Assembly: GCA_027365735.1 (NCBI GenBank)
Contig: DAHXLY010000003.1
Location: 1-35,235 of the forward strand
Direction of reading: 5' to 3'
Source of the DNA: Microcaldota archaeon
GTDB taxonomy: Archaea > Micrarchaeota > Micrarchaeia > Micrarchaeales > Micrarchaeaceae
DNA length: 35,235 nt
The notes under the pieces were generated by a model. The model saw nothing but the letters and a program-made list of their open reading frames with translations. It was not told where the DNA came from and did no database searches. Shown piece after piece: positions 27,783 to 35,235 of the stretch (its first letter is position 1; each line of letters begins with the position of its first letter). Made by a program: the position numbers and the translations under genes.

Positions 27783-28037
27783 ATGGATAAATTTGTAACC
27801 GAGAACAAGCCAAAAAAGCAAGATACGGCGAGTGGGGAATGCCCGGAGCAGTTTATTGGTCCTTATGAGGGTTTTGTGCATCACTTGCCTTTGTTAAGAA
27901 CCGAGCTGAAAGGAAATGGGTCGCCCACAAAGCAGCATGCGGTTTCTGATACTGACATGGAGGTTGTCATTGAGGAAAGCTATTCCTGCACTGGTGGCGG
28001 CGTTGAGACTGACGGAAATGACAGAATGGTGGTGTAG
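27783..28037 (+). CDS. Small ORF (84 aa), last gene of operon
   Basis: Same strand, 25-bp gap; hydrophilic leader-like region and C-terminal EESYSCTGGGVETDGNDRMVV. Confidence 0.45.
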   Translation: MDKFVTENKPKKQDTASGECPEQFIGPYEGFVHHLPLLRTELKGNGSPTKQHAVSDTDMEVVIEESYSCTGGGVETDGNDRMVV

Positions 28038-28050
28038 TAGGGGTTAGCAG

Positions 28051-28509
28051 TCAGCTTTTGACATCCTCTTTGAGTCTTTTCTGGAGCTCCTTTAGCTCTT
28101 CCTCGTCCGCTCTTGGTCCCATGATGGTAGTCACGTAGCCCGGATAACTGTCGAATTTGACATTCTCCTTTGCCGTTGTGGAAATGGAATCCTTGCTGCA
28201 ACCTATCGCAGGATAGAGTTTCGCATGCAGGTGGTTTACCGCCGTTCCCTCTAGGACGAGGTGAACCCTGTTCACTTTGAGCCTCTTGGCCAATAGCTTT
28301 GCCACCTTTTTCACTGCCTTCATAAAGCTGCTGTATTCGGGAACGCTCATCTTGAACGCATCGCTGTCTGTGTGGACTTTCGGTATCACAAGCGATTGGC
28401 CCTTTATGTTCGGGAACGCGTCGAGTATCGCTATGTAGTCCCCGTCCTCCCAGATTTTGCAGGACGGGATCTCCCCGGCGATGATTTTGCAGAAAATGCA
28501 GTTGTCCAT
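28051..28509 (-). CDS. HIT-family protein
   Basis: CIFCKIIAGEIPSCKIWEDGDYIAILDAFPNIKGQSLVIPKVH; HLHAKLYP in place of HxHxHxxP. Confidence 0.87.
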   Translation of the reverse strand: MDNCIFCKIIAGEIPSCKIWEDGDYIAILDAFPNIKGQSLVIPKVHTDSDAFKMSVPEYSSFMKAVKKVAKLLAKRLKVNRVHLVLEGTAVNHLHAKLYPAIGCSKDSISTTAKENVKFDSYPGYVTTIMGPRADEEELKELQKRLKEDVKS

Positions 28510-28560
28510 GAAAGGAATTGGTGAAGAAGGTTTTTATTGATTTAGTGTGCCCGTAATTTA

Positions 28561-29565
28561 TCACGAGGGAAAGTTTACTATCGTTTCGATTATCGGCTTT
28601 CCGCATAGATAGTTCTGCAGTATTTTCTCATAAATTGAATAGCGCCATTCCCTCGTTTTCGGAAACTTTTGCAATTGGACGGCTGACCAAATTATCCGTC
28701 CGAAGATGAAATCATCCTTATAATCTGACGGTTTCGGCAGCCCGTTCCTTACGTAGACGTCGTCAATTGCGTTCAGGTAGGATACTCTTTGGGCTGCCGT
28801 GAAATCATATCCGCGCCACATCTCATATTTTCTGCTCTTGCTGAAGTTTCTGGTTTTTGGAAATGCGTAAATGTGGTAGAGGTTTGTGATTGCATCATAT
28901 CCGGCAGGCCCGTAGAACATAAACTCGAAATCTATTATTCCCTTTGGCATGAAGTTAAACGGGTTAAGGTCTCCATGCGTGATCACCATTGGAAAAACCG
29001 AAGTTCTGTCCTTCACCTGTTTGAGCGCTTTGATGGTGTCATGTTTCAAATCGGGCCGTTCCTCAAAAAGCTTATGTGAAAAAAATCCCTTTATGTCAAA
29101 TTTTTCCTTTTTGGTCGCACTTCTCAGCTGGGCCTCGCAAAAGAGCCTTGTCATGTCGATGTACCTTTTGAAGTTGGCGGCAGATACGGTACCCGATCTG
29201 CTGCAGTCCCTCATGAATATCTCACCCATATGCACGTCTCCGAGAGACTCCTCGACGTAGAAGCTTTGACCATCGACCTTGCCCTCCTTGATTAACCTTG
29301 CCACTGGGAACCCGAACCTCCGCAGTTTTTCGAATACCTCCATGTCTTTTTTGACATCATTGGTGTTTCCCATCCTAAGATAGGTTCCACTCCCTTTGTA
29401 GACCGAAATCGAGCTATACGCCCTTTTCTTCACAAACTCGTATTCCCTGTTTCCTATTCTGAGCGTGCCTCCTGCCATCTTTTCCATACAAGATGATAGA
29501 TAAAGGAGGCTTTTATTGATTTTGTACAGCTTTTGGAGAACATCTGCAGAAGCACCATTTGACAA
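28561..29565 (-). CDS. Aminoglycoside-phosphotransferase/choline-kinase-like protein kinase-fold protein
   Basis: VITHGDLNPFNFM (HGDxxxxN catalytic loop) and GIIDFEFMFYGPAGYDAITNLY (IDFE metal-binding). Confidence 0.82.
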   Translation of the reverse strand: MSNGASADVLQKLYKINKSLLYLSSCMEKMAGGTLRIGNREYEFVKKRAYSSISVYKGSGTYLRMGNTNDVKKDMEVFEKLRRFGFPVARLIKEGKVDGQSFYVEESLGDVHMGEIFMRDCSRSGTVSAANFKRYIDMTRLFCEAQLRSATKKEKFDIKGFFSHKLFEERPDLKHDTIKALKQVKDRTSVFPMVITHGDLNPFNFMPKGIIDFEFMFYGPAGYDAITNLYHIYAFPKTRNFSKSRKYEMWRGYDFTAAQRVSYLNAIDDVYVRNGLPKPSDYKDDFIFGRIIWSAVQLQKFPKTREWRYSIYEKILQNYLCGKPIIETIVNFPS

Positions 29566-29571
29566 TCATCG

Positions 29572-30696
29572 TTGTTTTCCCCTTGCAAGTACAGAAGGAT
29601 TAAGTATTTTTACGTTCCAACCACCTCAGGTCAATTTACGCAAGGTAGCGCCGCTGCTAAACTTCGTAAAACCGTGATGGAGATGGCCAAGATATCCAAA
29701 GAGATGGAAAATGCAAATGCAAACGCAAATGCAATAGAGATCAGCGACGTACGGAAGTACTTCGACACGGTCGAACACTCCAGCGGAGGCTTTTTCCAGA
29801 GCCTGCGCAGGAAGAAGTTCATTAAGAAGGCGGTGGACGGGGTATCGTTCAACGTCAGGAAGGGCACGATCATGGCGCTCCTTGGGAAGAACGGATCAGG
29901 GAAGTCGACCCTCATCAAGATGCTGGTCGGCATAATGAATCCAGACAGCGGCAATATCAAGATTCTTGGCATGGACCCGTGGAAGGACAGGATCCAGCTT
30001 TCAAGAAAGGTGGGAGTCGTGTTGGGCGCGCACCCTGTGCTGTACACCGACCTGCCTGCGATTGACAACTTCGAATACATAAGACAAGTGTACCGCATAC
30101 CGAAAGCCGAGTTCAAGAGGAGGCTCGACTACCTGGTCGGCATGCTGGAGCTGAAGGATGTATACAACCGCCAGGTGAGGGAGCTGTCGCTCGGAGAGAA
30201 GATGAAGTGCAACTTCGTCGCCGCTGTGCTCCACATGCCGGAGCTGATAGTGTTGGACGAGCCGACGATCGGAGTCGACCTTCCTTCAATGTTGAACCTC
30301 CGCGCAGCGGTGCTGGACCTCCAGAAGAACTATGGTCGTACATTCCTGATCACCACCCACATACTCGAGGACGTGAGGATACTCGCGGAGAACGTGGTGA
30401 TAATCGACAGGGGCAAGAAGGTGTTCGACGACACGAAGGAGAAGCTAAGCAAGCTGTACGGGGACTACAAGTACGCAGAGATATATTACCAGGACGGCAA
30501 GAGGCTGAACTTCTCGAAGTACGGCAAGGTCGTGGAGCGCAAGGAGTCATATGTGAAGTTGGAGGTAAACAGCTCGCAGATCAGGAACAAGAGGTTCACC
30601 AAGCTCCTCGCCGACCCGAGGGTCGAGGACTTCAACATAGTCGAACCAGAAATCCAGGATGTGATGAAGAAGTTCTACACGAGGATGAAGAAGTAG
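29572..30696 (+). CDS. ABC transporter ATP-binding protein (COG4586-like)
   Basis: Walker A GKNGSGKST, signature LSLGEKMKC, Walker B LIVLDEP, H-loop TTH. The true start is probably 29677 or 29683. Confidence 0.9.
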   Translation: MFSPCKYRRIKYFYVPTTSGQFTQGSAAAKLRKTVMEMAKISKEMENANANANAIEISDVRKYFDTVEHSSGGFFQSLRRKKFIKKAVDGVSFNVRKGTIMALLGKNGSGKSTLIKMLVGIMNPDSGNIKILGMDPWKDRIQLSRKVGVVLGAHPVLYTDLPAIDNFEYIRQVYRIPKAEFKRRLDYLVGMLELKDVYNRQVRELSLGEKMKCNFVAAVLHMPELIVLDEPTIGVDLPSMLNLRAAVLDLQKNYGRTFLITTHILEDVRILAENVVIIDRGKKVFDDTKEKLSKLYGDYKYAEIYYQDGKRLNFSKYGKVVERKESYVKLEVNSSQIRNKRFTKLLADPRVEDFNIVEPEIQDVMKKFYTRMKK

Positions 30697-30702
30697 CGTG
30701 GT

Positions 30703-31518
30703 ATGATGGAAAACAACGGATTCGCAAGCCAGTACATCGCGGCGATGCTGATAGAGTGGAGAGCATATCTTACCTACCGCCTCGAGCTGATGGTTGCGAT
30801 AATAAGAAGACTACTGTCGCCCATAGGCAGCATAGTGCTATGGAGCGTGATATACGCAGCCACCGGCACGCACACCCTGAACGGCTTCCCGCAGTCGGCG
30901 ATCTACATATATTTCCTAGCGATGAGCGCTGTGACCGCTTCGGTGCTTAACGTCAACATAGGATTCGACATGCAATCGGATATAAAGTCGGGGGACATAG
31001 CCGGAAAGCTGGTCAAGCCCTTCAGCTATCCGTGGCTGGCATTCGCCGTTACTTTGGCGGACTCGATGTTTGACTTCCTGATACTGACTGTGCCGATCAT
31101 GATAGTCGCTTCGGTGGCGATAGGGTACCACATCAACCCCGCATTCATAGGGATGTTCATGCTGACGATGCTGCTTGGCTTCATCATAAGCAGCCTGATA
31201 TTCTTCACTGCCGGGTGCCTATCGGCATACCTTATAAACATCTGGGGGATACTCTCCATACTGCAGTGGGGTTTCGCGATACTCGGAGGCAGGATGATTC
31301 CGCTGACGGTGTTTCCGCCGGCGATGCAGACGATCATCCAGGCGCTGCCCTTCTATTTGGTGTATTACCTTCCGGTCGCCACCATAACAGGCATAGCGAC
31401 GCCCGCTTTCATAGGCGCCGCGATGGTCGAGGCCGTCGAGTGGATAATCGCGTTGTCCGTCATCGCATACGCAGCATGGGGTCTGTCGAAGAACAAAATA
31501 ATGGCTGCAGGTGGTTGA
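30703..31518 (+). CDS. ABC-2 type transporter permease (COG4587-like)
   Basis: Six hydrophobic segments; SDIKSGDIAGKLVKPFSYPW motif; follows the ATPase gene by 6 bp. Confidence 0.83.
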   Translation: MMENNGFASQYIAAMLIEWRAYLTYRLELMVAIIRRLLSPIGSIVLWSVIYAATGTHTLNGFPQSAIYIYFLAMSAVTASVLNVNIGFDMQSDIKSGDIAGKLVKPFSYPWLAFAVTLADSMFDFLILTVPIMIVASVAIGYHINPAFIGMFMLTMLLGFIISSLIFFTAGCLSAYLINIWGILSILQWGFAILGGRMIPLTVFPPAMQTIIQALPFYLVYYLPVATITGIATPAFIGAAMVEAVEWIIALSVIAYAAWGLSKNKIMAAGG

Positions 31519-32334
31519 ATGAGGTATGAGAGAGATCAAAATCCAATCATAAACTTTTTCGAGGCCATTAGGATAGCGTTGATTACGCAGTACTACGGCT
31601 GGAAGGGGTTCACGATCTACCGTACGCAGTTCGTGTTCTACCTGCTCTATGGCGCGGTATCGCCGTTTGTGACCTTCCTGTTCATTTATGTTATTTACAA
31701 CGTCTCGGCCGGGGTGCCCGGGTGGACCTTCTACCAGCTGCTATTCCTGAACATACTGGTGGGCCTGGTCTCATCCCTCGTGCCATACGTATCGAGCCCG
31801 AGCGGTCTGATGCTCTCGCTCAGGACCGGAGGGTTTGATGTGCTTCTCACCAGGCCGTACTCGGCGTTCAATGCGATCATGGCCAACTTCAGCGACACGA
31901 CCAGCGGAATCAACGTGATTGATTACCTAATACTGCTTGCGTATGTAATGGCTCACCTCACCTTTACGCTGCCCGGGGCAGGGATGTTCGCGGTCGTGTT
32001 TGTGCTCGGCACGATAGCGATAACGCTCTTCCTCCAGACGGCAGTGCTCTTCGCCTACCGAAGCCTGAGGTCGAGCAGCGTGATATCGAACATCTTCAAC
32101 CTCGCAACCGGGTTCACCAACCAGCCGCTCAGCCTTTACGGGTTCACCGGCACGATCCTCCTGACGCTGCTGGTGCCGATAGGCTTTGCGACCTACTTCC
32201 CGGCAGAGCTGTTCATCGGCAAACAAGGACTTTCATTCTTCATACCGGCGGTCATCGCGCTTGCGGTGCTGATAGGGATGTTCTACAAGCTGATAACCCG
32301 CCGCCTCAAGGGATACGAGAGCGCGATGGGCTGA
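31519..32334 (+). CDS. ABC-2 type transporter permease (COG3694-like)
   Basis: Abuts the previous gene; LRTGGFDVLLTRPYSAFNAI paralogous motif; multi-TM. Confidence 0.83.
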   Translation: MRYERDQNPIINFFEAIRIALITQYYGWKGFTIYRTQFVFYLLYGAVSPFVTFLFIYVIYNVSAGVPGWTFYQLLFLNILVGLVSSLVPYVSSPSGLMLSLRTGGFDVLLTRPYSAFNAIMANFSDTTSGINVIDYLILLAYVMAHLTFTLPGAGMFAVVFVLGTIAITLFLQTAVLFAYRSLRSSSVISNIFNLATGFTNQPLSLYGFTGTILLTLLVPIGFATYFPAELFIGKQGLSFFIPAVIALAVLIGMFYKLITRRLKGYESAMG

Positions 32335-32350
32335 TGTTCCACAGATAACG

Positions 32351-32366
32351 TAAGGCTTATATATCA
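32351..32366 (+). promoter_or_regulatory. Archaeal TATA-box-like promoter element upstream of the 32413 ORF
   Basis: aggcttatatatcatt about 50-60 bp upstream of the ORF start. Confidence 0.4.
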
Positions 32367-32412
32367 TTATAAACCACCTTTACCAAATTACAGTAGTGAT
32401 GCGTGGAATGAT

Positions 32413-32607
32413 TTGATGGGTCTCTGGTCTTGGTTAACGAAAGGAGTGAGGAATGGATTCCATACCTCGGGGGATGAGAATAAGGAGGAGCAGGCCGTTG
32501 ACGTCCACAATCTCGTGTGCAAGTGTTCAGAGTGCGTCGAGGCGGCGGAAAAGGACTTGAAGCAGGGTGTGAGGACGCAGAGAAACCCGTTCAGGGGCGC
32601 ATACTGA
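32413..32607 (+). CDS. Small Cys-containing hypothetical protein (~63 aa)
   Basis: ORF with TATA-like element upstream; VCKCSECVEAAEKDLKQG. Start is probably 32416. Confidence 0.5.
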   Translation: MMGLWSWLTKGVRNGFHTSGDENKEEQAVDVHNLVCKCSECVEAAEKDLKQGVRTQRNPFRGAY

Positions 32608-32610
32608 TTT

Positions 32611-33024
32611 TTATTTGCCAGCCGCTTCCTTGAGCAGTTCGGTGGTGCTGATCAGTCCAACGCATCTCATTCCAGCAAGAGAATCAACCACCGGCAGCCT
32701 CTGCATGTCGTGATCTAGCGCTGTTTTTATCGCCGTGGCGATCGTGTCGTTCTGCTCCACAAAGATCGGCGATTTTATAAGCCTGTCCACGCCGACCGAG
32801 TGGTCTTCCTCTTTATGGCTCGCGGCGAAAAGTAGCAGTTCGGTTTCATCCACCATCCCGACCAGCCTTCCGTTCGCCAGGACTGGGATTATGCCGACAT
32901 TGCTGGTCTTCACCAAATTCAGTGCGGATCTTATCGTGGTGGTGTTGGATATCGCAACCAACTTCCTGTCCATTATCTCCGATATTTTCCTGGTGTTGAT
33001 GTTCGGCATGGTCGGTTCTCCCAA
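32611..33024 (-). CDS. CBS-domain-pair protein
   Basis: KISEIMDRKLVAISNTTTIRSALNLVKTSNVGIIPVLANGRLVGMVDETELL and NDTIATAIKTALDHDMQRLPVVDSLAGMRCVGLISTTELLK. Confidence 0.9.
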   Translation of the reverse strand: MGEPTMPNINTRKISEIMDRKLVAISNTTTIRSALNLVKTSNVGIIPVLANGRLVGMVDETELLLFAASHKEEDHSVGVDRLIKSPIFVEQNDTIATAIKTALDHDMQRLPVVDSLAGMRCVGLISTTELLKEAAGK

Positions 33025-33073
33025 TAAATATTTTGATTCTTCCCTCTTAATAACCTTTGCGGGCTTCGGCTTT

Positions 33074-34408
33074 TCACTGCCTCTTGAGGCCTCCTAGCGC
33101 CTTCTCTATGCGATCGAGAGGTATTCTCTTTCCGAACCCGCCCGCTATGCACTTCTCTACAAACTCGTAGGTCGGCGCCTTTGCATCATCTCCGGATATG
33201 CTAAGTTTTAGTTCTGCAGCAAGTTGCCCGTTCCTCTGCCTGTTGACCTCATCTCTGATCACCTCCCTTATCTGTGTGGGCCCCAGTTGGAGTTTCGTGA
33301 AGTAACTCCAGAACTTGTAGTAGTACGGGACCAGCGTGTGCCACCTGAGTGCGTCCCCATCAGCCGCCACGAGATCCCTAACTAGGCTCCTGACCTTCAT
33401 TCCGTACGGCGTATCTGACGGTGTGATATTCGAGCCTATGAGGAGTGCAAGAGTCCTGGTCCTGTCCATAAGCTGTATGTTGTCATTCACCGACTCGGTC
33501 AGCGGCCCGACCATGTCAAAGTTGCGGACCGTCTTGTTTGCGCACCAAGCTATCCTTTCCAACCCGAATCCTATGTCGCTGAAGACCAGCGGCTGCCTTG
33601 TGCTTTGCGGGAAGGCGTAATGGTAGCCGGAGTCCCCAAGCTCAAAGCTTTTGTATGCAAAGAATATGTGAACAGTTGGGCTTTTCCTCCCGTACCAATC
33701 CAGCACGTGGTCGTACACCTTCATCGAAAGGTTCTGTTTCTCCATCACCTCAGAGAGGAATTTCATCCACGAGATCACGTCCGCTACATGCTCTTCAGGC
33801 GTAGGGTTCACCGATTCGGTCGCGACGTTGACGAAGGACGAGTAGAACCCCTTATCCCTGCTGATCTGATCCCGCATGATCAACCTGATCGCCGGCTGCC
33901 AAGAGAATATTTTTCTCTTCGCCACATCGACCTCCTTCTCCTCAAACATCATCTCGTCAAACATCTGGACAACCGCCACGGTGAAGAGGCTCTCATCAAG
34001 CTGCTTCTCGCCGGACTTCCCCCTCCAATGAAGCACCGGCCTCGGATCGAGGCTTGTGTAGCCGTCACCCACAAAGTGGTCGCGCATTTTTTTCATCAGT
34101 GCCTCTATGGTGATTGGTGATTTCGCGTCTCCAGCCTGGAAGCACAACGATTGGTTGCTGCAGAACTCGCTTCCGCAGTTGCCGAGCCTCTGGCCCATGC
34201 TGTAGAATGTAACCCCGCACGTGTCGCATTTTCCGCGCTGCCAACCATCGGCCAGCATCACTGCATCCAGTTTGCCAAGAAACGCCACCCTCAGCGGATT
34301 GGCCATATTCTGCTCACTAGGCGGCGGCGCCCTGTAGTGGGCTGGCGTGACAAACTTCTCCGACCCGCTTTCCGCCACCGACCCACTCCCTTTCGTGCCC
34401 AGCATCAT
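33074..34408 (-). CDS. Alanyl-tRNA synthetase-related protein lacking editing domain (444 aa)
   Basis: Start MMLGTKG at 34408, overlapping the SerRS stop. Zn-like WQRGKCDTCGVTFYSMGQRLGNCGSEFC; QPAIRLIMRDQISRDKGFYSSF (motif 1-like); FSDIGFGLERIAW (motif 3-like). Confidence 0.72.
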   Translation of the reverse strand: MMLGTKGSGSVAESGSEKFVTPAHYRAPPPSEQNMANPLRVAFLGKLDAVMLADGWQRGKCDTCGVTFYSMGQRLGNCGSEFCSNQSLCFQAGDAKSPITIEALMKKMRDHFVGDGYTSLDPRPVLHWRGKSGEKQLDESLFTVAVVQMFDEMMFEEKEVDVAKRKIFSWQPAIRLIMRDQISRDKGFYSSFVNVATESVNPTPEEHVADVISWMKFLSEVMEKQNLSMKVYDHVLDWYGRKSPTVHIFFAYKSFELGDSGYHYAFPQSTRQPLVFSDIGFGLERIAWCANKTVRNFDMVGPLTESVNDNIQLMDRTRTLALLIGSNITPSDTPYGMKVRSLVRDLVAADGDALRWHTLVPYYYKFWSYFTKLQLGPTQIREVIRDEVNRQRNGQLAAELKLSISGDDAKAPTYEFVEKCIAGGFGKRIPLDRIEKALGGLKRQ

Positions 34409-35235
34409 TTCGCCGGCTTGATAGTATCTATTCCAGTTATGTTGGCCAATACCCTTGGTACCTGGATAACACCATCCTCGTCGAGCGCGTTCTCCAACAG
34501 ACACGAGAGCGCCCGCTCCATCGGTATCATGGTTCCGTATACCGTAGTGACAAGCTGCGGGTCCTGCTTGCCCTTCGGCACGTACTTCATGTTGAGCCTC
34601 GAGGCCTGCCACGTCCCTACGGACGCATGGCTTCCCAGCTCTCCATACCTGTTCTGGCCGGGGAACCATCCTTCTATGTCGATGTGGCGGTAGGCCTTCT
34701 TGTCCATGTCCCACGTCGGCAGCTCTATCGCCCTGTACGGGATGCCAAGGCTCTGCAAAAGCCTGCCCTCGTTCTCAAGTACCAGGTTGAGTGCGTCCTC
34801 TGCCTGGTCCTGTGTGCAAATGATATACTGCTCCACCTTGTTAAAGTGGTGGTTCCTGTAGATTCCCTTCGTGTCCTTGCCGTGCGCGCCCGCCTCCTTT
34901 CTGAAGGATACGCTGTACCCTGCTAGCTTCAGCGGCAGGTCCTTCTCGAGGAAAAGCCTGCCCCTGTTGTAGGCGGCGATCGGATGCTCGGCGGTGGGTA
35001 TCATGAAGAGGTCCTCGCCCTCTATCTTGTAAATTGTCTCCTCAAAGGCGTCCAGCGTCGTTGCAAGTTCCTCGACGATCCTTTTCACCATGTACGGCGG
35101 GGTCATCAGCGCGAAGCCCTGGTCTCGCAGCACTTTCACCGCGTGCATCGCGAGCGCAAGGTCCAGTAGCACGAGCTCGTTTTGCTTGTAGTAGAACCTC
35201 GCCCCCGCTAGTTCCGCGCCCTTCTCCTCGTCGAC
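34405..35235 (-). CDS. serS: Seryl-tRNA synthetase, C-terminal catalytic part (runs off right edge)
   Basis: Reads VDEEKGAELAGARFYYKQNELVLLDLALAMHAVKVLRDQGFALMTPPYMVK...PTAEHPIAAY...SVSFRKEAGAHGKDTKGIYRNHHFNKVEQ...ELGSHASVGTWQASRLNMKYV; open to the window edge. Confidence 0.93.
   Translation of the reverse strand, partial: VDEEKGAELAGARFYYKQNELVLLDLALAMHAVKVLRDQGFALMTPPYMVKRIVEELATTLDAFEETIYKIEGEDLFMIPTAEHPIAAYNRGRLFLEKDLPLKLAGYSVSFRKEAGAHGKDTKGIYRNHHFNKVEQYIICTQDQAEDALNLVLENEGRLLQSLGIPYRAIELPTWDMDKKAYRHIDIEGWFPGQNRYGELGSHASVGTWQASRLNMKYVPKGKQDPQLVTTVYGTMIPMERALSCLLENALDEDGVIQVPRVLANITGIDTIKPAK

Noticed and set aside
29710-29741. gcaaatgcaaacgcaaatgcaa short tandem (ENANANANA) in ABC ATPase N-terminus
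   Set aside because: Short imperfect microsatellite in a disordered N-terminus; no evidence of function.
30207-30950. 247-aa plus ORF overlapping ABC ATPase and permease
   Set aside because: Frame-shifted shadow with low-complexity Arg/Gly composition.
33605-34693. Plus-strand ORFs of 171 and 180 aa over the AlaRS-related and SerRS genes
   Set aside because: Antisense shadows of genes with recognisable class II motifs.
1-35235. CRISPR array or cas/known defense operon
   Set aside because: No regularly spaced direct repeats and no recognisable Cas, RM or toxin-antitoxin genes were seen.

Overview
This 35 kb window is an archaeal chromosomal segment. The lineage call (DPANN/Micrarchaeota-like small archaeon) is inference from compact gene spacing, archaeal-type aaRSs and TATA-box-like promoters. 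The backbone is very rich in aminoacyl-tRNA synthetases: ProRS, TrpRS, MetRS, TyrRS, GlyRS, an AsnRS-like class IIb enzyme, a short AlaRS-related protein and SerRS (truncated by the window edge). It also carries a tRNA-Thr(TGT), a Dim1/KsgA methyltransferase, two HAD hydrolases, a Wzx/MATE-like flippase, a BtpA-family protein, a nucleoside phosphorylase, a HIT protein, an APH-like kinase, a three-gene ABC-2 transporter, a CBS-pair protein, a double Lrp/AsnC-like regulator, a DMT transporter and the N-terminus of a DEAD-box helicase at the left edge. An accessory island (about 19.8-28.0 kb) interrupts this. It contains a complete insertion sequence (transposase plus a DUF2080-like small ORF, with imperfect TIRs and a 9-bp target duplication), an ankyrin-repeat ORF, a frameshifted CYTH-like gene and a tight six-gene operon. 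That operon encodes a 99-aa ORF, a 630-aa GT9/heptosyltransferase-like protein, a radical SAM protein with a non-canonical CX3CX3C motif and a SPASM/twitch-like tail, a DUF6165-like protein, and two small orphan ORFs. It is the best candidate for an undescribed system. All family assignments come from reading motifs by eye; no database search was run.
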